A stretch of 64,000 nt of DNA from Carposina sasakii. Taxonomy: Eukaryota; Arthropoda; Insecta; Lepidoptera; Carposinidae. The notes under the pieces are model-generated. The model was not told the origin of the DNA. It made no database searches and was given only the letters and a program-made list of their open reading frames with translations. Made by a program: the position numbers and the translations under genes. The stretch is taken from contig CP053163.1 of the NCBI GenBank assembly GCA_014607495.2, positions 2,212,716 through 2,276,715 of the forward strand, written 5' to 3'. Each line of letters begins with the position of its first letter. The first letter of the stretch is position 1. Positions 1 through 9,777 of this stretch are shown here, one piece after another.

Positions 1-99
1 CCGCGCGCTTGCGAAGTTTAATGGTGCAGCCTTCATCTTTTTCTCATGTAGAAACGTACCACTGGTAAAGCCTAACAATTTGAAGACAGCATTAAGATA

Positions 100-2118
100 A
101 AGGGCTGTGTAGACTGGTATTTGGTTGAAATTTGAACAATTTAGTGATATGGAAGCACTCTTGAATCACTTCTTGATCAACAATTACGGATATTAATGCC
201 CCATTGGACGATGATTTCTGTCAATCTTAATGGGGTTGCACCAGACTACGACCCACTTATTATGGCATTAGAAAACTCGAATATCAAGTTATGCAGTGAA
301 ACAGTGAAAAGTAAATTACTACAAGAGCGCGCAGAGATAAGTGTGAAGAAAGTTCATTGTTTACAAACCGAGGTACCAAAAATTTCAAGAAACATTCTAC
401 GAAAGTAAAATGCTTTCTATGCAAGAAACCAAATCATTATGCCGTCCTACTAAAACTAACAAAGGTGAAAAGGCATGGAATGGATCCCCATTAGCTGTGG
501 ACATAAATTCAAATGCTTTCTACCTGACTTGCCACATGACAAACAATAAAGACCAAAACCTCCGAGGTTAGTTACAGTCGCCAACAAGCAGAAGTTGTAC
601 AGTGAAGGACATGGGGGAATTATTGTTGAAGGACATAGTAAACCTACTAAAATAAGTGAGGTTATTTACGTACCTGGATTGTCAACGAATTTTATTTCTG
701 TTGGGAAGATGGCTTCAAAAGGACTCATTTTGACACTCATAAGTGTAACGTCTACTGTGGGAAAATCATAGTTGCCAGTGCTAAGGTGTGGATACAGCAA
801 GTCGACAGTCAACAAATGTACATGAGCTAGCTGCGGTGTGTCAATCGAAATCCGGTTGTTCAGTCTACGGGCAGTGAATGTGAATTTGTGTCAGGCTGAT
901 CAGTTATTGTGGCATCGGAGACTTGGACATCTAAATAGGCGTAGTATGGACCTACTAAACAAGACGTTCCTGCAAGAGCATGGCATCAGACATCAGACGA
1001 CTGTGCCGTATTCCGCTGCTCATGGAGTGGCAGAACGGGCCAATCGCACAATTGTGGAGTCAGGAAGGTGCATGCTGCAGCTGGCCTAGATCAGAGGTTC
1101 TGGGCAGAAGCACTTAACACAGCTATATTCATTAAAAATAAGTCACCCAGTAAGGCTTCAACACCGGAAGAGAAATGGTCTGGTAAGAAAGTAGATTTAT
1201 CCTATTTGACTTCTTACGGTATGATCCCATCTGCAAAGCGAAAGAAATTTGATGCTAAAAGCATACAATATATTTTTGTAGGCTACTGTAGTGAATCAAA
1301 AGGCTATAGATTGATTGATCCTGAAAATCCTCAGAAATGTAAAAATCTAGAGATGTTCAATTCATGGAGGGGATGATGTATAAAGATTTAAAATCAAACA
1401 AGGAACAACATACTAATGATGTTCAGTTACATATCTCTGATAATAAGACACAGGCTATAAACATCAATAATAGTAATGATGTTGATCTATTACCTGTTAT
1501 TGATCAAATTGAATTGAACAACAGTTAATTCCTTAGGCTCTGGCTCTGTTAATAATGATAATAATATCAGCTTTGTTGATGATCCTAATGTGTCACATGT
1601 CCTGATATAACAACAGATCCGAATATGAAGATACTCAAGAACTTCAAGATAGTGTGGTTGCTAGGCTAGTTATGACTTTGAACCGCATATAGAGCAAGCT
1701 CTTTCATGAAAAAGATTACTGGAGAGAAGCTATTGAAGAAGAGTATAGATCCGAGCTGAAAATAAAGCAGTGAAATGTAAGTGGATTTTTAAGAAAAAAC
1801 GCGACAATTATTGCGTTATAAAGCACGTCTTGTAGGTTTACCCAAGGCAACTTACTCACCTGTAGTACGATATTCGACTAAACATTAATTGCCCTGGCAG
1901 ATATATATATAGATCACATGGATGTTAAGACAGCTTTCTTAAATGGTGATTTGGAAGAGACAGTCTATATGGAACAGCCCAGGGGATCGTCAGCCTATTG
2001 CAGCATCTCTTGGTATGATAAGATTGATAAAGTCTTGATGGATCTGCTGGACCTTGTGTATACATTAAATCATTTGCTAGGCCTCATCTTGTTATAAAGT
2101 TGTTTGTTTTACGGGCAG
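100..2118 (+). pseudogene. Ty1/copia retrotransposon polyprotein, decayed
   Basis: In order along the plus strand there are: a gag tail (196-408); a broken CCHC knuckle (CFLCKKPNHYAV, from 417); a protease-region fragment (about 505-715, with YVPGLSTNFISVGKMASKG); the GAG-pre-integrase motif LLWHRRLGHLN (about 905-937); an integrase tail (about 970-1370, with AHGVAERANRT and FWAEALNTAIFIKNKSP); and a reverse-transcriptase scrap (DVKTAFLNGDLEETVYMEQP, 1921-1980). The order PR-IN-RT and the motifs are those of Ty1/copia. The frame is broken repeatedly, and most of the integrase core and reverse transcriptase are deleted. It is an old, dead copy inside an unc-13 intron, in antisense to the gene. 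Confidence 0.85.
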
Positions 2119-2245
2119 GTGTTGGAATTGTATAAACCAAACTTTATAGGGCTGCCTGCTCTGTACGATTACTGACTTTTCTGTGACTGTTTCGTTCATA
2201 ATAAATTGCTCTTTATAAATTCAATCCAAGCTTACTAAGGGGATA
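2119..2245 (+). repeat. Probable 3' LTR remnant of the copia element
   Basis: A sequence starting TGTTGGAATTGTATAAACC follows a G-rich tract (acgggcagg) at the expected place of a polypurine tract. It contains an AATAAA-like poly(A) signal near 2201 (cataataaattgc). A TG start after the polyprotein is typical of copia LTRs. No matching 5' LTR lies in the window, so its far end is uncertain. Confidence 0.5.
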
Positions 2246-2379
2246 AACTAATTAATCATTTAATCCTAATTATTAATTAACCCAGAAAATTTTTTGACAT
2301 TTTGTTTTTAATTTTTTAGTCCATGCGCGACCGTCCAAAAGTGTTACATGATAAGGAAATGTAGGTATTAATAAGTTAC

Positions 2380-2544
2380 CTGGTAGGTAAGGCACAATTT
2401 GAGGCGCCTGGGGCAGGACGTGGGCTGGAGGAGCGTGGGGCTCTCGCGGCAGCCGACGTCCCCGGCTCCCCCTGACCGACCCCGACTCACTGCCGGGGGG
2501 GACCGGCAGAGCTCGACCTCGCTTCGGGGTTGATGAAGGTGTGG
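2380..2544 (-). CDS. unc-13: unc-13 exon l: Pro/Arg-rich linker, last exon in window
   Basis: This 165-nt exon has acceptor taacttccag and donor GTAACT, with phase 1 in and phase 1 out. It encodes TPSSTPKRGRALPVPPGSE, a Gly/Arg/Ser-rich stretch, and LPQAPQIVPYLP. It is the most GC-rich exon, with Pro-rich motifs (LPVPP) that could bind SH3-type domains; this is inference. Its multiple-of-three length with equal phases makes it skippable. The following intron begins at 2379 and contains the copia relic; the next exon lies outside the window. Confidence 0.86.
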
Positions 2545-2659
2545 CTGGAAGTTAATCCACCAGGCAGGCATACTTTCATATTATTATACTTCTATGGTAT
2601 AGTACATAAGTTAGAAAGTAACCTAACTCTTAAATAATTATATGAATTATCGTATTTAC

Positions 2660-2741
2660 CAGGAAGACTAGCCGTGGTCCGTCTCCGAGGCCTGTAAGGC
2701 GCCATCTCATTGTAGTCCGAGTACCGCGACGAAGGTGGCAA
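2660..2741 (-). CDS. unc-13: unc-13 exon k: linker, basic
   Basis: This 82-nt exon has acceptor cttttctag and donor GTAAAT, with phase 0 in and phase 1 out. It encodes LPPSSRYSDYNEMAPYRP then RRRTTASLP. The R-R-R-T-T segment is strongly basic and a possible phosphorylation site by analogy. A SINE copy in reverse orientation (2768-2990) ends about 25 bp upstream of the acceptor, so it occupies the branch-point region of this intron. The next intron is the shortest seen (115 bp). Confidence 0.86.
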
Positions 2742-2767
2742 CTAGAAAAGATATATAAATTGGGGTC

Positions 2768-2990
2768 GTCGTCAGCCTTTTGCAGTCCACTGCTGGACGT
2801 AGGCCTCACCCAGGGCACACAACAAGGCTACTGCCATGGGATGTTTTTGTCCATAGCCACCAGGCAGGCAGGCGGGTTGGTGACCGCAGTCTGATTTTTG
2901 GACTATGTTGTCAGCACGGGAGGCGCCCTTAATCGCCTCGTACGATATCCACGGGCAGTCATGGGGTGGTAAGCTGGGGGTAATCACGAG
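2768..2990 (-). repeat. SINE family C (GATGATGA-tailed), reverse copy
   Basis: It shares blocks with copies at 20445-20690, 39380-39647 and 51915-52080: CAGTCCACTGCTGGACGTAGG, GGCGGGTTGGTGACCGCAGT, GACTATGTTGTCA and CGCCTCGTACGAT. The family runs from a GGCCGCGTGGTGCCGG head to a GATGATGAT tail. This copy is diverged and lacks the head. It ends about 25 bp from the acceptor of the unc-13 exon at 2660-2741. Confidence 0.75.
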
Positions 2991-3194
2991 CTTTTCTAAT
3001 GCTCCGTGGCCGCGTGGGTAACGCTATCGATCGATTAGTAAGAGATTTGACACCAGGTACTTATCAACTTGTAAGGTTAACAGGCACTAAATTGCTAGGT
3101 GAGAATCAAGTGTGTAATTTCCACATTTCTGCCCTATTTAATTGGAGATAATGTCGACCATGTAGCTATAGGTAGATACATAATATTTTCTATA

Positions 3195-3430
3195 AATACA
3201 GCTGTATTCCGAAAAAGAAGTAACTAAAAGGATATCGAAGGATTACAGCCACGTCATAGAGTAATAAGATGTAGACATAGAGTGCTAATGTCATACTAAC
3301 AGTTTCGATGCACCATTAGACTTTTCGGTACCTCACAATTCCAGTCCTTGTGGTGTCCAGGGGGAACGCCCCTAAGGTCCTTGGTCGACCCTTACGACAT
3401 GCACGGAAGGAGATGCAGCTGATGTAGATA
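3195..3430 (+). repeat. Interspersed repeat family G, interrupted
   Basis: Two pieces (about 3195-3254 and 3353-3425) match the element seen whole at 29030-29215, ending in CACGGAAGGAGATGCAGCT. The piece between them is half of a foldback MITE (3255-3352). The order of insertion is therefore MITE into repeat. Confidence 0.6.
3255..3352. mobile_element. Foldback MITE M1, half copy
   Basis: It carries the left arm of family M1: CATAGAGTAATAAGATGTAG, then AGTGCTAATGTCATACTAAC and CAGTTTCGATGCACCATTAG, to CAATTCCAGTCCTTG. The right arm is absent. Complete copies lie at 4922-5231 and 31653-31924. Confidence 0.75.
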
Positions 3431-3431
3431 T

Positions 3432-3679
3432 TGACGGCCGATTGGTGTAGTGTGTAGTGACCCTGCCTGCGACGCCATAGGTCCTGGCTTCGAATTCCGA
3501 TAGGTGCAAACATTAATATGATGAATATTAATGTTTGTTTCTGAGTAATGGATGTTTCTATACTTATTTATGTATTTATATACCGTTGCTTAGTACCCAC
3601 GACACAAGACCTTATGGATCTTAATGTGGGACTAGGTCAATGTGTTGTGAAGTGTGTGAATACTTATTTATTATTATTC
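3432..3679 (+). repeat. tRNA-derived SINE, family B
   Basis: The head resembles a tRNA with an A-box-like GATTGGTGTAGTG and a B-box-like CTTCGAATTCC, ending in GGTGCAAACATT. A body follows (CATGGATGTTTCTATACTTA-type, TATACCGTTGCTTAGTACCC, CACAAGACCTTA) with an AT-rich tail. Copies at 17589-17840, 18279-18530 and 46280-46488 share the whole structure. Not a functional tRNA. Confidence 0.8.
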
Positions 3680-3735
3680 TAAAACCTCGCATCGGCACAG
3701 GCTAACAAAAACATTAGAATGTTAGAAAAACTGAC

Positions 3736-3943
3736 CTGTTTAGGAGGAACTTGTGGTAACTGCACAACCGACGATCGTCGTTTGTTGACGATGTTCTCAT
3801 ATTCCGTGGGCGTCAACCCGAAGCCGTCCTCGAAATATTGCCCTCTCTCCCACTGCTGGCCCATGTACATGGTGGGATAGGGATAGCTGCTGGAGTCGAA
3901 GTACTCCTCGTAGCTAGCTTGCTGAGAGAGGTGGGCGTGGTCC
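3736..3943 (-). CDS. unc-13: unc-13 exon j: linker, longest exon seen
   Basis: This 208-nt exon has acceptor attattccag and donor GTCAGT, with phase 2 in and phase 0 out. It begins DHAHLSQQASYEEYFDSSSY, continues through a Pro/Tyr-rich run (YPYPTMYMGQQWERG), and ends with GLTPTEYENIVNKRR and VVQLPQVPPKQ. This is linker sequence rich in Tyr, Ser and Gln. An ATG-initiated frame inside it (from 3870) is only the tail of this exon read into the intron. The donor lacks GTRAGT at +3/+4 but keeps the +5 G. Confidence 0.88.
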
Positions 3944-4104
3944 CTGGAATAATTTGTTTGTTTGTTATTTGATGTAAAACTTCGTATTGTTTAAACTAGC
4001 CTAAAGTGTTGGACTAGGTTAATCGAGTCCCGAGTCTTCATTCGCCTAAACTTTAGAAATCCTCTTCATTTCGGTTTCCGTGGGAATTATGGAAAATCCT
4101 GTTT

Positions 4105-4245
4105 TAAAATATTAATAAGAAAATGAAAAAATTTCACCCGAGTAAGATTTGAACTCACGACCACTCGCAAACCGTGCTTTCGCTCTAACCAACTGAGCTA
4201 TCGGGTCAATTAACTCCGATGACGAGTTAATTCTTTTAAATTACA
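4105..4245 (-). repeat. tRNA-like SINE, family A
   Basis: On the minus strand it reads GACCCGATAGCTCAGTTGG...GAGTGGTCGTGAGTTC...ACTCGGGTGA. The D arm, T arm and acceptor ends are recognisable, but the anticodon arm does not pair. Upstream is the family block with CGTCATCGGAGTT. Other copies: 12330-12475, 13695-13800, 24640-24800, 52470-52620, 57245-57325. Confidence 0.75.
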
Positions 4246-4523
4246 TTACATTATTTTTCATCCCGACTATACTAATCAAAATCTCGAAACAAACCTGAAT
4301 CCCTCAGCACAATAACCATATCAAATCAAATCAATCAAAGATCAAATTTATCGGATGCCTGCGACATACAAAGAACTCACCCTTCAAGTATCAGATCTCT
4401 ACGTTCAGTGATTTAGGCTATATGCATTGATCCGTCCATTATTCAGGACAAAGCTTTTGATATATCTACCTATAGATATATATGTGTAAACTTTATGTTT
4501 GTTTAATAAGATCGCAAGCTCAC

Positions 4524-4614
4524 CTTATTTGTGTGGTATAAGCATCGTAGCCGAATCCCATGCTATCATCGTATAAAGTACTTTGACGTTCAAGACTCGG
4601 CCTGCGTTGTTCTT
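4524..4614 (-). CDS. unc-13: unc-13 exon i: linker
   Basis: This 91-nt exon has acceptor atattttcag and donor GTGAGC, with phase 1 in and phase 2 out. It encodes EEQRRPSLERQSTLYDDS then MGFGYDAYTTQI. R-R-P-S and R-Q-S-T look like basophilic kinase sites, which is plausible in a disordered linker but inferred. The split Arg codon (AG|G) joins it to the next exon. A minus-strand tRNA-derived SINE (4105-4245) lies in the following intron. Confidence 0.87.
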
Positions 4615-4921
4615 CTGAAAATATTCCAAGAAATAATAAAATTTACATAGCTTACTCACGTTTTAAACCTTCAAAAGTAAACGGTCTAGGATAAAAAACT
4701 GTATACCTATAAAATGTTCCTCTCTAGGTACCTCGCTATAAATGTACAAAATTTCATCATCTTGGAGTAACTAACTGCATAAAATGATAATTATAAAAGG
4801 TTCGATGATTTCGTGCGCGTAAACTTTAGGATTCTCGTTTTCCTCATGATGTAGGCAATTCGAAAAACCTTCTATAAACGCCCAATAGTTTCGGCTGTTT
4901 GTTGTCTGTTTGTCACGGCAC

Positions 4922-5231
4922 CATAGAGGAATAATATATCATAGAGTGCTAATGTCATACTGACTGTTTCGATCAGGGATTTGGTATCTCGTTTCGATGC
5001 ACCATTAGACTTTTCGGTGCCTCACAATTCCAGTCCTTGACACTTTGATTATATTAATGAAATGTATAGTAATGTACTACATTACTAATGTATTGTAACG
5101 TATACTAGTAATGCAATCTAAGTGACAATGACTGGCATTGTGTGGCACTTAGACTTAGACTTTTCGCTAATGGTGTATCGAAACTGTTAGTATGACATTA
5201 GCACTCTATGTCTACATCCTATTCCTCTATG
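4922..5231. mobile_element. Foldback MITE M1, full copy with 7-bp target duplication
   Basis: It is bounded by CATAGAGGAATA and TATTCCTCTATG, with long inverted arms around an AT-rich loop. The flanks are ACGGCAC at 4915-4921 and ACGGCAC at 5232-5238, a 7-bp direct repeat. It is non-coding. The left arm carries an extra insert (gatcagggatttggtatctc). Confidence 0.8.
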
Positions 5232-5365
5232 ACGGCACATAGATACAAACGGCTGTGCTCCCAAGTTAATCATAGCGGGGACAGATGGAAATGATCATTG
5301 GCTTATCTAGCTTATCGCCTGGGAGATGTCCATGTTCCTTAGACGTTCTAAAAAAGCTTTATTTA

Positions 5366-5703
5366 CTAGTGGACGCCCGCGACTCCATCCGCGTGGACTA
5401 CAGAAAAAACAAAATGTCTAAATTATCCGAGATACAAACATTTTCCCGGGATAAAAAGTATTGCTTTTATGATATGTGGGACCTGTTACAATATATTCCT
5501 GAGACTGCATCTAAATCGGTTCAGCCTTTTCTGAGATTAGCATGCACAAATGCACAGACAAACAGACAAATCGACAAACAGACAAAAATTCCAAAAATCA
5601 TTATTTTGGGATTTTGCGTTCATAAAGGTCTCCTATAATATTTTTTCTCATATATCTTACATGTACATACAGCGATCCGTTACGTTTATATTATATGTAT
5701 AGA
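5366..5703 (-). mobile_element. Helitron (Lepidoptera type), non-autonomous
   Basis: On the minus strand it starts TCTATACATA after a host A and ends GGCGTCCACTAG before a host T, the A|TC...CTAG|T pattern of Helitrons. The 3' end has the GC-rich palindromic sequence before CTAG. It shares its full length with 17094-17414 and its 3' half with 13438-13689, 19454-19690 and 48316-48532. Its 5' end lies 4 nt inside the intron downstream of the unc-13 exon at 5708-5793. An open frame read through it on the plus strand is not a gene. Confidence 0.85.
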
Positions 5704-5707
5704 TTAC

Positions 5708-5793
5708 CTCCTGATTGCCAATCGGCTGCTGTTCGCCATGATATAGCTGACTCGACGCTCACTTGCGCATGCATTTGCGACCAAGTATCTAAC
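5708..5793 (-). CDS. unc-13: unc-13 exon h: linker; donor abuts a Helitron
   Basis: This 86-nt exon has acceptor gttttccag and donor GTAATC, with phase 2 in and phase 1 out. It encodes RLDTWSQMHAQVSVESA then ISWRTAADWQSG. Its donor is unusual: a Helitron begins at intron base +5, so the +5 G of the consensus is missing and bases from +5 onward come from the transposon. Because 86 is not a multiple of three, skipping this exon would break the frame. The call rests on in-frame joining to both neighbours and the absence of stops; the peptide itself matches nothing I recognise by eye. Confidence 0.8.
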
Positions 5794-6464
5794 CTGGAAA
5801 ACAAGAGATAGTAGCTGTAAGTATCCACACTCACTTTATGTGCATATATGCACACATGAATATGTAATTCTGACAACTACCATATTATCACAGCATTGTA
5901 GCTACCATAGCTTATCGTGTACTGTATTTAGGCCGGTGAAGCGGGCGCAGTGGTTCAAGACGTCGCACCTTCCGTCGGGATGGCGTAAGTTCGGATCCGA
6001 AGTCACGGGCCTGTATCAACGATATTTACTTGTCGTGTTTTTTGACAAACGTCTTTAAAATCGTTGGTTTAAAATTGTCACTGGACTCGTAACGATTCTA
6101 TATCATTACCTTAAAAATAATCTAAATAAACTATTGGTCAGAATAGCAAAAATGTGGTGTAAATATTTCACTTATATAGTCAAAATGACATTGAGTTAAT
6201 ACTGGATAACTGTGCGAGTCATTGTTTCTAAGTGTAACTCGTGACTCTTTATAGCCATTCTTTCGTGTGTTTGTCAAGTTTATTTGAACCTATCTGATTT
6301 ATACAAAAATATTAGTGTAAACATATACTAGGATCTATACTAGGAAATACAGGCACGTTTAGCATAGCTGGTACAGATGTAAATGATCATTGTTTGCTTT
6401 GAGCGCTATCTCAGAGAGACTACTGTTGGTGATTTAGAAACTGTGTTAGATAGCCCCCGCGCAG

Positions 6465-6860
6465 TTTACAAGGAAGTGCTACAGTCGCAACCTGCGCCGG
6501 CGTCCGTCACGGGATGGCAGCGCCCCCCCACGCAACGGAGTCCGGCCTCCGAGTGACGGAATACCGTCGCCACGCGCCATCTTGTTTTCATTTCAATCGC
6601 GATAACATACGGTTACTGGCCGTGTGCCCCGACACAGCCCCACCCGTTTTTTGCTAGTCGTCGTTTTGCTACGCAATAATATATTAAGTTCTCCATCGAC
6701 ATGACTATACATGCACACCGTTAAAATTTAACTAGCGACAATGCGTAAATAAAGTCCGGTCTACGTGACGGGTCCCCGCGACGGGGACTGTCGCGTTCCC
6801 ACAGAGTCCACTCGCGTAGACACGCAACGGTTGCCAATCGCGGGCGCCCGCTTAACGCAG
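6465..6860. other. GC- and CpG-rich intronic blocks
   Basis: Two blocks (about 6465-6640 and 6750-6860) stand out from AT-rich surroundings, with CGCCGGCGTCCGTCACGGG and GTGACGGGTCCCCGCGACGG. They lie between unc-13 exons. They could be decayed GC-rich MITE ends or an internal promoter of a shorter isoform. I see no open frame or splice pattern that decides. Confidence 0.3.
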
Positions 6861-6922
6861 TTTCAGGCCTTAAGGACCTTTGGAATATTAATTTTGTTTT
6901 ATAAAGTACGTAAAACGCTTAC

Positions 6923-7026
6923 CTATTCGATCGTGGCTGGCTGTTGTAGTACAAGGGGTCACCATCACCATGTAGCTGGTACTCCTCCCGTTCGTAAGAG
7001 TTCTCTCTTGATACCTCCAGCGACCT
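6923..7026 (-). CDS. unc-13: unc-13 exon g: linker
   Basis: This 104-nt exon has acceptor ttcgtcag and donor GTAAGC, with phase 0 in and phase 2 out. It encodes RSLEVSRENSYEREEYQ then LHGDGDPLYYNSQPRSN. This is charged, Tyr-rich linker sequence with no folded domain visible. It follows the previous exon in frame (PQ|RSLE). The 57-bp minisatellite (7304-7820) sits 280 bp upstream of the acceptor in the intron. Downstream the intron holds two unusually GC- and CpG-rich blocks (6465-6640 and 6750-6860). Confidence 0.87.
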
Positions 7027-7198
7027 CTGACGAATAAAATAGGAGAAAAAAAACTTTAAAATGGAGTACATTAACACAGTAGCGTAGCGTTGTACCGGCA
7101 GTGCCTTCCACACTGTTGTCCAGTCGTGGTACTAGAGGCTACGTGTGAAAAGGGGCTAATAATTCAAAAAAGTACAACTAGAACCAACAGAAAAATTA

Positions 7199-7290
7199 TC
7201 TATGTATTTGTATACCGTTGCTTATTAGCCGCTACACAAGACCTATGGACCCTATTGTGGGCTAGGTTAGCTAGTGTTATAGGTACATAC
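7199..7290 (+). repeat. SINE family B, 3' fragment
   Basis: TATACCGTTGCTTATTAGCC and ACACAAGACCTATGGACCCT match the body of the family B copies at 3432-3679 and 18279-18530. The tRNA-like head is missing. It lies immediately before the 57-bp minisatellite. Confidence 0.6.
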
Positions 7291-7303
7291 ATACACATCA
7301 GCT

Positions 7304-7820
7304 CATTGCAGTACTCTGCTGGTCGTAGGTCTCCCCCAGGACACGTTACAAGGCTACAGCCATTGCAGTTCTCTGCTGGTCGTAGGTCTCCCCCAGGGCA
7401 CGCTACAAGGCTACAGCCATTGCAGTACTCTGCTGGTCGTAGGTCTCCCCCAGGACACGTTATAAGGCTACAGCCATTGCAGTTCTCTGCTGGTCGTAGG
7501 TCTCCCCCAGTGCACGCTACAAGGCTACAGCCATTGCAGTACTCTGCTGGTCGTAGGTCTCCCCCAGGGCACGCTACAAGGCTACAGCCATTGCAGTACT
7601 CTGCTGGTCGTAGGTCTCCCCCAGGGCACGCTACAAGGCTACAGCCATTGCAGTACTCTGCTGGTCGTAGGTCTCCCCCAGGGCACGCTACAAGGCTACA
7701 GCCATTGCAGTACTCTGCTGGTCGTAGGTCTCCCCCAGGGCACGCTACAAGGCTACAGCCATTGCAGTACTCTGCTGGTCGTAGGTCTCCCCCAGGGCAC
7801 GCTACAAGGCTACAGCCATT
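7304..7820. repeat. 57-bp minisatellite, 9 tandem units
   Basis: Nine head-to-tail units of 57 bp (513 bp) have the form TTGCAGTACTCTGCTGGTCG-TAGGTCTCCCCCAG-x-CACG. The first four units vary (ACA/GCA, GTTACAAG/GCTACAAG); the last five are almost identical, so homogenisation runs from one side. The unit matches the tail region of SINE family C (CAGTCCACTGCTGGACGTAGGC...). A 248-codon frame across it exists only because 57 is a multiple of three. Confidence 0.92.
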
Positions 7821-8035
7821 AGGGTGTTTTGTATGATATAGTGTATGGATATTAATTTACATACATAAACACGGCTGTGTTTTAAAAAAGAATAAACAGA
7901 ACTGGAAGGAAATTTTAAAGCCACGAGTAGTATATCAAAAAATAATCAGCACGAGGGTAGCGGAGCCACCAAGACAGAACCACAGTCCAATACAAATCCT
8001 AGAACGCGATATCGAAGATTCTTACATTATTGGAA

Positions 8036-8420
8036 TATACAGAGTTAATTTTTAAAAATCAACAACCTCGCAGGACTAGATAGCTAAAATCATAAACAAT
8101 AACATTTGTTCTACGAGTTTTATCATAACTCAATACATTAATTAAAAATTATTTTTCCAAGCTTTGATTGTACTGTCGTGACATTTGTAAGTCTATGTTC
8201 CATTCGTAGGTATACGAAAAGGTTGACGCCTGCGGTCGCGCGCGCCTCTGTATTATGTACAGACTTAAGAACATTCAGAGGTAATATTAAATTGATATTT
8301 ATTTTTGTATGAAAGTGAAATGTGACAAATTATCAAAACTCGTAGAACAAATGTTGTTGTTTATGATGGTAGCTACCTAGTCTTGCGAGGTTATTGATGT
8401 GTTAAAACTAACCCTGTATA
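8036..8420. mobile_element. MITE with long inverted arms
   Basis: The left arm (8036-8135) runs TATACAGAGTTAATTTTTAA...CAACCTCGCA...AACATTTGTTCTACGAG. The right arm (8330-8420) is its reverse complement, ending TAACCCTGTATA. The loop is about 190 bp. The termini resemble the TACAGGGT group of MITEs; no coding capacity. Confidence 0.75.
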
Positions 8421-8805
8421 CATGGCCCAAACAAAAACTAGTGGCCAGGTGGGGCCGGAAGCGCTTCCCTTTTCATGACCCTCCCACATTTATTTATTAA
8501 TAATCTCTCAGCTCCGCGAAACCGGAGGGTGGAGGAGGCTCGACAGTACATACATACGTACATATAATCATGCCCATTATCCCCCAAAGAGGTTTTTTCA
8601 CCAGTTAGCCTAATAAGTCTCACGTGGTAAGGGCTACCGCGGTCACAAATACAACAATCTAGCAACCGTGCCATTCTAAATAGTTATTATAGAGCTTTGA
8701 TGTTAGCAGGGTTGCACCACGGATAGGTGAGGTTGACTTTGGGTCCTAATTAGTCGAACCCACGTACACCCTCATGCTCAATAGTAGGTAGTAGTATTTT
8801 GTCAC

Positions 8806-8921
8806 CTGTGGAGTGTGCATCTGATGTGCCGCATTCCTGAACTGAGAGGCGCTGCAGTTTGGATGCTGACCGACTGGGTAGTTCAGGTCGGAAGTGTAGT
8901 CCGAGTCTTCGGAGTAACCAG
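8806..8921 (-). CDS. unc-13: unc-13 exon f: linker
   Basis: This 116-nt exon has acceptor ctcattccag and donor GTGACA, with phase 1 in and phase 0 out. The peptide starts SGYSEDSDYTSDLNYPVG and ends HQMHTPQ. It is acidic and Ser/Tyr-rich, with repeated S-D-Y units, as expected for the disordered linker between C2A and C1 in UNC-13 proteins. The donor lacks the usual +5 G (GTGACA), so it may be weak. The upstream intron is short (856 bp) and is largely filled by a repeat copy at 9085-9400. Confidence 0.88.
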
Positions 8922-9084
8922 CTGGAATGAGCACAAATAATAATGATAATAGGTTTATATTCTCAAGGATCTCACTCAAGAGTGGACAAAGAAAATATTT
9001 GTATGTGCGTGCATCCCGTTTCATGTAAAACTTCCCTAAATACGAAGAACCTCTACGAAGAACTATTAGTTTCTATTGTTACTA

Positions 9085-9400
9085 TCTGCGCTTCGGCCTA
9101 AGGCTACCTTTCCACCAGTATACTATGTTACATCTTCTATGCTGCTCTGGGAGTGAAAAAAGTATAATACTACAGTTGCTTCTCTTCCCGAGCATACTGT
9201 ACAAGGTCAGTGGAGGGACAAGTGGGTCTTGGTGTTTTGTAGGCGATGAGCTGACCACCTGTCACTACTAACCGAACTTGTACATCTCAACTATACTCTC
9301 AAAATTGGTCAGAAGTGGCACCATGTGGTTCTATCGGCCCTTGGTGCTCTGCCTGCCTCGTAAGGGATAAAGGCGTGATTATATGTATGTATGTATGTAA
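9085..9400 (-). repeat. Interspersed repeat family E, reverse copy
   Basis: It shares ACTGTACAAG, GGCGATGAGCTGACCACCTG, CAAAATTGGTCAGAAGTGG and TCTATCGGCCCTTGGTGC with copies at 21672-21870, 29880-30150, 49995-50270 and 55050-55150, and ends in a TATG/CATA microsatellite. Probably a SINE-like element; class unresolved. Confidence 0.7.
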
Positions 9401-9777
9401 TCATATTCATTCATTATTCCAACATACGCGTACAACGAATTTGATTTTATGCATAGTGCATCTCTGGTGAAAAGGTTCAAGACTACATTACAGTCCCGTG
9501 AACTTACCGAGTATAATAAAGAAACAAATGATACTTAATTTGTTTCTCACAAAGTTTGTGTACAGTAAATTTTTAAACCTTAACTTATATTGTGTTGGTA
9601 GTCAATTTTACATAGTATAGTAATAGTGGGCTATCTTGATTGGACTCAAAAATCATGATTGAAGGGAGATGTCGCTCCACACTGCTTATAGCAGCGTCTC
9701 GCTTTCACAATGAAATTAAGCTCCCGTAAAGAGTTCACGATAATTCAGATATTTTTTTGTCTCATTCTAATACTTAC

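Noticed and set aside
5285..5638. 117-codon plus-strand protein
   Set aside because: Most of it (from 5366) is a Helitron body read in reverse; related copies do not keep the frame.
7304..7820. CRISPR-like array
   Set aside because: The units are contiguous with no unique spacers, and the DNA is animal nuclear.
7090..7836. 248-codon open frame
   Set aside because: It is the 57-bp minisatellite read in frame. The periodic SAGRRSPPG repeats come from DNA units whose length is a multiple of three, and the frame starts in a different sequence.
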